DNA of 8,968 nt, from NCBI GenBank assembly GCA_027451305.1, contig DAIDJQ010000033.1:1-8968 (forward strand), written 5' to 3'. The notes beneath the pieces are model-generated. The model had not been told where the DNA came from. It searched no databases and worked only from the letters and a program-made list of their open reading frames with translations. How positions within the stretch are numbered: the first letter of the stretch is position 1; the number at the start of each line of letters is the position of its first letter. This stretch comes from Cellulomonas sp. (GTDB lineage Bacteria > Actinomycetota > Actinomycetes > Actinomycetales > Cellulomonadaceae). A program made the position numbers and the translations under genes. This document shows positions 1 to 5,160 of this stretch, piece by piece.

Positions 1-2291
1 AGCAGCTCGGTCGTCTCCTCCATGACCGTCAGGTCGGCGGCGAACGCGAAGTCGAACGCCTTGTCGAAGCCGATGCGGCGCATCATCCCGGCGATGAACG
101 CCGACGCCTCGTTGAACGGGATGCCGTACTCGGCGGCGATCACGCTGCGCACCGCGGGGGCGACGAACCCGACCACCACCTTCTTCGGGTCGTTGATCGC
201 CGTGAACACCCCGCCGCGCTCGCGCACGTAGTCCAGGGCGCCGCACGGGCAGGCCCGCACGCACTGGCCGCAGCTGACGCAGTCGGTCTGGTCCAGCGGC
301 AGCCCGTTGTGGGTGCCGACCGTCAGGCGCCCGTTCTGGAACTGGAACGCCAGCACGCCGGGACCCTCGATCTCGGCGCAGGCCGCGACGCAGCGGCCGC
401 AGCTGATGCACTTGTTGTTGTCCCGGACGATGAAGGGGTGGTCGCGCACCACTGGCTCGTAGGGGCGTACGTGCAGCGGCGCCGCGAAGGTCACCGAGTG
501 GGCGGTGGCCTGGCGACGCAGGTCGCAGTCGTTCTGCTTGCCGCACCCGCAGCTCAGGCAGCGGGCGGCCTCGGCGCGGGCCTGCGCCTCGGTCAGCGTC
601 TGCTCCACCTCGTCGAACGTGCGCACCCGGCTCGCCACCGGCAGCTCGTCGGGGTGCACCCGGACGCGCCGCTCGCGCACCTCGAACTCGTCCCGTGGCA
701 GGTCCTCGAGCGAACCCCTGCTGCACGAGTAGTCGTCCTGGCTGGGCCGCACGTAGCCCCTGGTCAGGAACTCGTCGATCGCCGTGGCCGCCCGCCGACC
801 CGCGGCGACGGCCTGGATCACGGTCGCAGGCCCGGTGGCGCAGTCGCCGCCGGCGAAGATCTTGGCCTCGGACGACTGCATGGTGCGGCCGTCGATGTCG
901 ATGTCGCCCCAGGCGTTCAGCCGCACCGGCAGGTCGTTGTAGAGGAAGCCGGTGTCGGTGCTCTGCCCGATCGCGCCGATCACGGTGTCGGCCTCGATGA
1001 TCGTGTCGCTGCCCTCGACCGGAACCGGGCGGCGCCGGCCCGAGCGGTCCGGCTCGCCGAGCTCCATGCGCAGGCAGTGCAGCTGCTTGACGCCGCCGGC
1101 CTGGGTGATCCGGGTCGGCGCGGCGAGGAACGTCATCTCCACGCCCTCGTCGATCGCGGCCTCCACCTCGGCCGCCTCCGCCGGCATCTCGTCCCGGGTG
1201 CGGCGGTAGAGCAGCTGCACGCGCTCGGCGCCCGCACGCAGCGCGGTGCGGGCGCAGTCGATCGCGGTGTTGCCACCGCCGATCACCACGACGGTCCGCC
1301 CGAGCGGCACGTCGACGCCCTTGGTGACCTCCTCGAGGTACTTGATGCCGAGCCAGACGCCCTCGAGGTTCTCCCCGTCGAGCCGCAGCGGCGTGGCCCG
1401 CCACGAGCCGATCGCCAGGTACACCGCGTCGAAGTCGCGCTTGAGGTCCTCCAGCAGCAGCTGGGCGCCGAGCGCCTTGCCGGTGACGATGCGGACGCCC
1501 AGCGCCTCGATCACACCGATCTCACGGTCGAGCGTGCGCTTGGGCAGCCGGTACTCCGGGATGCCGTAGCGCATCATGCCGCCGGCGCGGTCCTGCTTCT
1601 CGAACACCGTGACGGCGTGACCGGCGATCGCGGCGTAGTACGCGGCGGACAGGCCCGACGGCCCGGCGCCGATGACGGCGACCCGCTTGCCGGACGGTGC
1701 GGCGACACGCGGGATCCACGGCAGGCCGCGCGCCATGTCCCAGTCGGCGGCGAACCGCTTGACGTTGTTGATCGCGACCGGCTCGTCCACCAGGCTCCGC
1801 CGGCACTCGGCCTCGCAGGGGTGTGGGCACACCCGTCCGCACACGGACGGGAAGGGGTTCCGGTCCTTGATCACGCGGACTGCTGCCTCGTAGTTGCCGT
1901 CGGCCACGTGCGCCAGGTAGGTCTGGATGTCCACGTTGGCCGGGCAGGTCTGCACGCAGGGTGCGACGCAGTCGGCGTTGTGGTCGCACAGGAGCTGCTG
2001 CAGCCGGACGGTGCGGTACGCCTCGAGCCGCGGCGTGTGCGTGGTGACCACCATGCCGGGACGCACGGGCGTCAGGCAGGCCTTGACGTCCCGGGGGTTG
2101 GTCTCCCCCACCTCGACGACGCACAGGCCGCAGCTGCCGTTCGAACGCTTGAGCCGGATGTCGTGGCACAGCGAGGGGATGTCGATCCCCTCCTTGTCGA
2201 GAGCCTGCAGGATCGTCAGGCCGCCGAAGACCTCGGTCTCGCGCCCGTTGACCGTGATCGTGATGCGGTCGTCGTCCGAGAGCTCGCGCAT
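1..2291 (-). CDS. GltD-like NAD(P)H oxidoreductase fused to [FeFe]-hydrogenase H-domain (partial, C-terminus beyond window)
   Basis: 763 complete codons are visible; the protein runs off the left edge. Seen in order: a [2Fe-2S] ferredoxin-like domain with C42, C54, C57 and C72; a Cys-rich GltD-type N-terminal region (H104, C108, C112, C116, then C151, C155, C159, C163); an FAD Rossmann motif GAGPSG at 208-213; a second nucleotide motif IGGGNTAID at 337-345 with YRRT at 362-365, as in NADPH-binding GltD relatives; the FAD-closing GGD at 481-483; a small Cys motif (C578, C581, C583, C589); two CxxCxxCxxxC [4Fe-4S] motifs at 628-638 and 671-681; and from about 703 the start of an [FeFe]-hydrogenase large domain (VAPAVR, then a stretch ending FAADLTVMEETTEL). 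The inferred role is cytoplasmic electron exchange between NAD(P)H and H2 through an Fe-S chain, probably fermentative. The H-cluster cysteines lie outside the window, so hydrogenase activity is not proven. The ATG is preceded by GGAGGT with a 6-nt gap. It is separated from the upstream thioredoxin gene by a hairpin. Confidence 0.85.
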   Translation of the reverse strand, partial: MRELSDDDRITITVNGRETEVFGGLTILQALDKEGIDIPSLCHDIRLKRSNGSCGLCVVEVGETNPRDVKACLTPVRPGMVVTTHTPRLEAYRTVRLQQLLCDHNADCVAPCVQTCPANVDIQTYLAHVADGNYEAAVRVIKDRNPFPSVCGRVCPHPCEAECRRSLVDEPVAINNVKRFAADWDMARGLPWIPRVAAPSGKRVAVIGAGPSGLSAAYYAAIAGHAVTVFEKQDRAGGMMRYGIPEYRLPKRTLDREIGVIEALGVRIVTGKALGAQLLLEDLKRDFDAVYLAIGSWRATPLRLDGENLEGVWLGIKYLEEVTKGVDVPLGRTVVVIGGGNTAIDCARTALRAGAERVQLLYRRTRDEMPAEAAEVEAAIDEGVEMTFLAAPTRITQAGGVKQLHCLRMELGEPDRSGRRRPVPVEGSDTIIEADTVIGAIGQSTDTGFLYNDLPVRLNAWGDIDIDGRTMQSSEAKIFAGGDCATGPATVIQAVAAGRRAATAIDEFLTRGYVRPSQDDYSCSRGSLEDLPRDEFEVRERRVRVHPDELPVASRVRTFDEVEQTLTEAQARAEAARCLSCGCGKQNDCDLRRQATAHSVTFAAPLHVRPYEPVVRDHPFIVRDNNKCISCGRCVAACAEIEGPGVLAFQFQNGRLTVGTHNGLPLDQTDCVSCGQCVRACPCGALDYVRERGGVFTAINDPKKVVVGFVAPAVRSVIAAEYGIPFNEASAFIAGMMRRIGFDKAFDFAFAADLTVMEETTEL

Positions 2292-2297
2292 GCCGTG

Positions 2298-2303
2298 ACC
2301 TCC
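2298..2303 (-). promoter_or_regulatory. Ribosome binding site of the hydrogenase-fusion gene
   Basis: GGAGGT on the minus strand lies 6 nt before the ATG at 2291. The spacing is ideal and the residues after it begin the [2Fe-2S] domain at once, which fixes this start. Confidence 0.75.
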
Positions 2304-2451
2304 GTTGGCCAGGACCTCCGAGCACCGCAGCGGCGCGATACCCGATGTCGCCTGTGCCCGACCGACGCCGGTGCCGGATCGGGTTCTGGTGCGACGGTAT
2401 GGCCGCCCGCACCTGGGTGCGTCGGACTTCGGACCTAGGAGAGGGCAGCAC

Positions 2452-2485
2452 CCGACCCCGGCACCGCGGACGGTGTCGGGGTCGG
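2452..2485 (-). terminator. Hairpin between thioredoxin and hydrogenase-fusion genes
   Basis: Arms CCGACCCCG/CGGGGTCGG and CACCG/CGGTG enclose a 4-nt loop, interrupted by one non-Watson-Crick position (C-A on the minus strand, G-T wobble on the plus strand). It starts about 38 nt after the thioredoxin stop on the same strand. There is no T-run, as is common for actinobacterial terminators. It probably ends the DUF2892-thioredoxin transcript and suggests that the downstream hydrogenase gene has its own promoter in the remaining 150 bp, where I could not identify a clear -35/-10 pair. Confidence 0.5.
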
Positions 2486-2522
2486 GGGTCGAGCGGCGGG
2501 TCGCCGCCCGGGGCTCAGCAGG

Positions 2523-2891
2523 TCATCGGGTCGCGGGCTGCTCGGCCACCTTCCGACGGACCTCGTCCATGTCCAGGGCACGTGCCTGCCCGATCAGGTC
2601 CTCGAGCGCCGGGGCCGGCAGCGCACCGGCGTCCGCGAAGAGCAGCACGCCGTCCCGGTAGATCATCAGCGTCGGGATCGCGCTGATCTGCAGGCGGCGG
2701 CCCAGCATCGGCTCGGCCTCGGTGTCCAGCTTCGCGAACGTGATGTCCGGGTGCTTCTCCGACGCCTTGAGGAACACCGGCGCGAACATCCGGCAGGGTG
2801 CGCACCAGGAGGCCCAGCAGTCGACGAGGACGATGCCCTCGGCGTCGACGGTGGCCTGGAACGTGTCAGCGGTGAGGTCGACGGTCGCCAC
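2523..2891 (-). CDS. Thioredoxin family protein
   Basis: A 122-residue single-domain thioredoxin. The redox motif WCAPC has C30 and C33, and the cis-proline loop is AIPT with P73. The usual hydrophobic run before the motif reads LVDCWASWC, so a third cysteine, C25, stands five residues before the first active-site cysteine. Length suits a cytoplasmic thioredoxin (about 105-110) plus a short charged C-terminal tail; there is no signal peptide. The likely role is dithiol reduction of disulfides or of persulfides produced by the adjacent rhodanese; the latter is inferred from context. The start is GTG, with GGGGAG 8 nt upstream. It begins 16 nt after the DUF2892 stop on the same strand, so the two are probably one operon. 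An ordinary general thioredoxin is the alternative. Confidence 0.88.
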   Translation of the reverse strand: MATVDLTADTFQATVDAEGIVLVDCWASWCAPCRMFAPVFLKASEKHPDITFAKLDTEAEPMLGRRLQISAIPTLMIYRDGVLLFADAGALPAPALEDLIGQARALDMDEVRRKVAEQPATR

Positions 2892-2899
2892 GGCGGTCG

Positions 2900-2905
2900 C
2901 TCCCC
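2900..2905 (-). promoter_or_regulatory. Ribosome binding site supporting the thioredoxin GTG start
   Basis: GGGGAG on the minus strand, 8 nt before the GTG at 2891 and just after the DUF2892 stop codon. It decides for this GTG, since the protein then begins directly with the first beta strand of the thioredoxin fold. Confidence 0.6.
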
Positions 2906-2907
2906 GG

Positions 2908-3123
2908 TCAGCGGACCGCGCGGTCGGCCGACCGGGTGGACAGGCCGAGCAGCCGGTACAGGGGGCAGAAGCCGACGGCGCTGGTGCCGAGGAGCAGGAC
3001 GGCCAGGACCAGGAGGACCACGCCGAGCGAGGTCCCCACGCCGACCAGGAGTGCTGCCGCCACCGCGACCACGCCCGCGACCAGGCGGACCACGCGGTCC
3101 GTCGAGCTCAAGTTTCGTGTCAC
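2908..3123 (-). CDS. DUF2892 (YgaP-like transmembrane domain) membrane protein
   Basis: A 71-residue protein with two hydrophobic helices (about 12-30 and 32-50) joined by a Gly-Thr-Ser turn, followed by GFCPLYRLLGLST, the signature end of the DUF2892 family. The charged N-terminus (MTRNLSSTDRVVR) is also typical. In Escherichia coli YgaP this domain is fused behind a rhodanese domain and anchors it in the inner membrane. Here it stands alone, with a rhodanese gene divergent on the other strand. The single cysteine C53 in the CPLY motif is conserved in the family. The start is GTG with GGAGG 6 nt upstream. It is the first gene of a probable two-gene operon with the thioredoxin and lies downstream of the inverted repeat at 3204-3219. 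Function beyond a membrane partner in sulfur transfer is inference. Confidence 0.85.
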   Translation of the reverse strand: MTRNLSSTDRVVRLVAGVVAVAAALLVGVGTSLGVVLLVLAVLLLGTSAVGFCPLYRLLGLSTRSADRAVR

Positions 3124-3129
3124 AGTCCG

Positions 3130-3134
3130 CCTCC
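3130..3134 (-). promoter_or_regulatory. Ribosome binding site supporting the DUF2892 GTG start
   Basis: GGAGG on the minus strand, 6 nt before the GTG at 3123. No ATG fits, and this site settles the start. Confidence 0.7.
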
Positions 3135-3203
3135 GATGCGACGACGAGGTCGCCCTGCGGCTCCGGGAGGCCGCACCGTCACGCCTCGTCGATGCCTCAT
3201 GAT

Positions 3204-3219
3204 ATACCCCAGGGGGTAT
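3204..3219. promoter_or_regulatory. CsoR/CstR-type operator in a divergent promoter region
   Basis: ATACCCC-AG-GGGGTAT is a perfect inverted repeat with 7-bp arms and a 2-bp centre. An A/T-flanked C-tract facing a G-tract is the known operator pattern of the CsoR/RcnR/CstR repressor family (Cu(I) or persulfide sensors). It lies 80 bp upstream of the DUF2892 start and 27 bp upstream of the rhodanese start, in an otherwise GC-rich gap, and its TAT ends could form part of -10 elements on both strands (TATGTA on plus at 3217-3222; TATATC on minus). Given the neighbouring rhodanese and thioredoxin, a persulfide-sensing CstR-like repressor is the likelier partner; no such regulator is encoded in this window. 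Confidence 0.7.
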
Positions 3220-3232
3220 GTAGAGCACCGAC

Positions 3233-3240
3233 AAGGAGGA
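3233..3240 (+). promoter_or_regulatory. Ribosome binding site of the rhodanese gene
   Basis: AAGGAGGA, a near-complete anti-16S match, ends 6 nt before the GTG at 3247. This rules out longer in-frame readings upstream, which would run through the operator. Confidence 0.8.
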
Positions 3241-3246
3241 GCCCAC

Positions 3247-3570
3247 GTGTCCGAGGTCGACATCCCCGCCTTCGCGGCGGCCCACGCCGACGGGGCGCTC
3301 GTCATCGACGTCCGCGAGCCGCACGAGTACCTCGGCGGACACGTGCCGGGCGCCCGGCTGCTGCCGGTGGCGCACGTGTCGCAGCGGACCGCCGAGCTGC
3401 CCCGGCACGAGCGCGTGTACGTCGTGTGCGAGAGCGGCAACCGCAGCAGGTCCGTGGTGGGGCTGCTGCGCGCCGAGGGGTTCGACGCGCACTCGCTGCG
3501 TGGGGGCACGGCCGCCTGGCGTTCCGACGGCCGGCCCCTCGTCGCCGGGCCGCGCGCCAACCGTGGATGA
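3247..3570 (+). CDS. Single-domain rhodanese (sulfurtransferase)
   Basis: 107 residues. It shows the rhodanese landmarks: LVIDVREPHEYLGGHVPGA (18-36), then the active-site loop VVCESGNRS with catalytic C61 and the following arginine at 66, and the C-terminal GGTAAW. Rhodaneses move sulfane sulfur from thiosulfate, glutathione/low-thiol persulfides or similar donors to a thiol acceptor through a cysteine persulfide. There is no signal peptide or membrane segment, so it should be cytoplasmic. It starts at GTG behind a very strong ribosome binding site and ends inside the hairpin at 3567-3600. It is divergent from the DUF2892-thioredoxin operon across a CsoR/CstR-type operator, which suggests shared induction by sulfide/persulfide or possibly copper stress. 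The assignment to the fold is secure; the physiological donor and acceptor are not visible. Confidence 0.92.
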   Translation: MSEVDIPAFAAAHADGALVIDVREPHEYLGGHVPGARLLPVAHVSQRTAELPRHERVYVVCESGNRSRSVVGLLRAEGFDAHSLRGGTAAWRSDGRPLVAGPRANRG

Positions 3571-3600
3571 CCCGTCGCGGAGAGCTCCGCGACGGGTCAT
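3567..3600. terminator. Perfect hairpin, probable bidirectional terminator
   Basis: Arms ATGACCCGTCGCGGA and TCCGCGACGGGTCAT are exactly complementary (15 bp) around a GAGC loop. The left arm contains the rhodanese TGA stop. The right arm ends 11 nt before the stop of the convergent DUF2202 gene, so it can serve both transcripts. There is no T-run on either side, as expected for a high-GC actinobacterium. Confidence 0.8.
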
Positions 3601-3611
3601 GGCAGCTGGGG

Positions 3612-4298
3612 TCAGCCGCCGAACGCGGTCAGGTGCCGCTCGGAGGCTGTCAGCAGGTGGCCGTACACGAGCTCGACGTCCGGCGCGTCCAGGCCGGTCT
3701 GCGCCTGCGTCAGGTCCGCGATGTCGGTGCTCTCCACCGAACGGGCAGCCGTCAGCGCCGTCGTGAGGTCCTTGCCCTGCGCGACGAGGCTGTCGTAGGT
3801 CTTCTGGACGTCCGCGGAGGCGAACGTGCCGGCGGCCAGGCCGGCGGTCGGGTCGGTCAGGTCGTAGCGGTCGAGCAGCAGCCGGACCTGGGTCAGGTGG
3901 CGGTCCTCGGCCGTGGCGACCCGGGCGAACACCTGGTCGCCCGTGGTGGACGAGAACGCGACGTACACGTCGTGCGCCAGCTTCTCCTCCTCCGCCATCG
4001 CGGTCAGCGTGCTCTCCTGCTCGGCGGTGAGCGTGCCGGTGGCGACGCCCTGCAGGGTGCCGCGGGCGCCCGTCCCGGCGCCCACGCCCTGTGCACCGAC
4101 ACCCTGGCCACCGCGTGCCATGCCCTGACCACCGCCTCGACCGGCCTGACCGGTGGCACCGGGACCCGTGCCGTCGCACGCGGCCGTGACGGCCGGCGAC
4201 GGGGTGTCCGCGCCGGCCGAGGCGAGCGCGGGGACGGCGAGCAGTGCGGTCGCGAGGGCGGCGCCGCTGAGGGCGCCGACGACGATCCGGGTACGCAT
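3612..4298 (-). CDS. Secreted DUF2202 (ferritin-like) protein
   Basis: 228 residues. Residues 1-28 form a signal peptide (MRTR, a hydrophobic stretch, then ALASA before G29). Residues about 43-80 are low-complexity Gly/Ala/Gln/Arg. From about 89 to the end is a DUF2202 domain, a helical ferritin-like fold. Candidate metal ligands are visible: EEEKLAHDVY (103-112), AEDRHL (130-135, an ExxH), VESTDI (188-193) and SERHL (219-223, a second ExxH), the pattern of a four-helix di-iron bundle. The function of DUF2202 is not established; metal binding or redox sensing outside the cytoplasm is an inference. ATG with AGGAGG 5 nt upstream. It is divergent from a response regulator and kinase across a 166-bp gap with 11-bp direct repeats, so control by that system is plausible. 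A single cysteine, C41, sits near the mature N-terminus, but no lipobox is seen. Confidence 0.85.
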   Translation of the reverse strand: MRTRIVVGALSGAALATALLAVPALASAGADTPSPAVTAACDGTGPGATGQAGRGGGQGMARGGQGVGAQGVGAGTGARGTLQGVATGTLTAEQESTLTAMAEEEKLAHDVYVAFSSTTGDQVFARVATAEDRHLTQVRLLLDRYDLTDPTAGLAAGTFASADVQKTYDSLVAQGKDLTTALTAARSVESTDIADLTQAQTGLDAPDVELVYGHLLTASERHLTAFGG

Positions 4299-4372
4299 GA
4301 TGTCCTCCTGGACGTGGTGCTGCTGTGACTGACAGGACCACCGTCGAGCCCGTGGCTGCACGCGCTGTGCCA

Positions 4373-4394
4373 TCGGTGTGGAGTCGGTATGGAG
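4373..4394 (+). repeat. Two 11-bp direct repeats, candidate response-regulator site
   Basis: TCGGTGTGGAG is followed directly by TCGGTATGGAG, with one mismatch, and then by a further partial match (ATCGGCACG). Head-to-tail half-sites one helical turn apart are the normal target of OmpR/PhoB-family dimers. The repeats lie in the divergent gap, 75 bp before the DUF2202 start and 70 bp before the response regulator start, so they could serve autoregulation, control of the DUF2202 gene, or both. Binding itself is inference. Confidence 0.5.
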
Positions 4395-4416
4395 ATCGGC
4401 ACGCCGGGGCCGACGA

Positions 4417-4432
4417 GGCGCCCGAAAGCGCC
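4417..4432. repeat. Small inverted repeat upstream of the response regulator
   Basis: GGCGC and GCGCC flank CCGAAA, a 5-bp stem with a 6-nt loop, 32 bp before the response regulator ATG. It may only reflect high GC, or may be a leader hairpin; the evidence does not separate these. Confidence 0.25.
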
Positions 4433-4464
4433 CTGACCGCGTCCGCGGCGGGTGAGGATGGCGC

Positions 4465-5160
4465 ATGAGCACCGTGCTGGTCGTGGAGGACGAGCGCGAC
4501 ATCCGTGACGTGCTGCGGCGCTACCTGGAGCGTGCCGGGTTCTCCGTGCTGACCACCGGCTCCGGTGCCGAGGCCCTGCGGGTCCTGTCCGCGTCGCCCC
4601 CGGACCTGGTGCTCCTCGACCTCGGCCTCGACGACGTGGACGGCACCGAGGTGCTGCGCGAGGCGCGGTCGGCCGGCGGACCACCGGTGGTGGTGCTGAC
4701 GGCACGCAGCGCACTCGAGGACCGCATCGCGGGTCTCGAGCTCGGCGCGGACGACTACGTGACCAAGCCGTTCAGCCCGCACGAGGTGGTGCTGCGGGTC
4801 CGGGCGGTGCTGCACCGCGCGGGCGGCGACGACGCCCCCGCGGGACCTGCGGCGTACGGCCAGGGCCGGCTGCTGATCGACGAGCCGCAGCACGCTGCCT
4901 GGCTGGACGGTCGGCCTCTCGACCTCACCCCGACCGAGTGGGGCCTGCTCACGGCGGTCGCCGCCGCACCTGGCCGGGTCTTCTCGCGGTACGAGCTGGT
5001 GAACCGCGTGCGGGGGTACGAGTACGCAGGGTACGAGCGCACCATCGACTCGCACGTGAAGAACCTGCGTCGCAAGCTCGGGCCCGACGGCGGTGCCGTC
5101 ATCGAGACGGTGCTCGGCGTGGGCTACCGGCTCACGCTCACCCGGGACGACCGGCGGTGA
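4465..5160 (+). CDS. OmpR/PhoB-family response regulator
   Basis: 231 residues. The receiver domain (about 1-118) has acidic residues E8/D9, phospho-acceptor D52 in LVLLDLGLDD, T79 in VVVLTA and K101 in YVTKPF, so all the switch residues are present. The C-terminal winged-helix DNA-binding domain (about 130-228) has LTPTEWGLL, the recognition-helix region with ERTIDSHVKNLRRKLG, and the terminal hairpin VLGVGYRL. It is a cytoplasmic transcription factor activated by the kinase encoded directly after it, with which it overlaps by 4 bp (GTGA). The ribosome binding site is weak (GTGAGGA), with the ATG chosen because the receiver's first strand (TVLVVEDE) starts at once. The stimulus is unknown; likely targets include the divergent DUF2202 gene and itself, from the direct repeats upstream. 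Confidence 0.95.
   Translation: MSTVLVVEDERDIRDVLRRYLERAGFSVLTTGSGAEALRVLSASPPDLVLLDLGLDDVDGTEVLREARSAGGPPVVVLTARSALEDRIAGLELGADDYVTKPFSPHEVVLRVRAVLHRAGGDDAPAGPAAYGQGRLLIDEPQHAAWLDGRPLDLTPTEWGLLTAVAAAPGRVFSRYELVNRVRGYEYAGYERTIDSHVKNLRRKLGPDGGAVIETVLGVGYRLTLTRDDRR

Noticed and set aside
309..2438. A very long open frame (709 codons) on the plus strand opposite the hydrogenase-fusion gene.
   Set aside because: It is rich in Arg, Ala, His and Asp without any domain, and arises because the high-GC codon pattern of the minus-strand gene leaves the opposite frame open. The minus strand shows clear Fe-S and Rossmann motifs.
2304..2450. Search for a Rex, FNR or other redox-regulator site upstream of the hydrogenase-fusion gene.
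   Set aside because: No recognisable dyad of those types; only a short 7-bp direct repeat (GTCCGAA/GTCCGAC on the minus strand) was seen, which is not enough to call.
1522..2451. Minus-strand open frame of 309 codons overlapping the start of the fusion gene.
   Set aside because: It is out of frame with the domain-bearing reading, gives an Arg-rich sequence and has no family signature.
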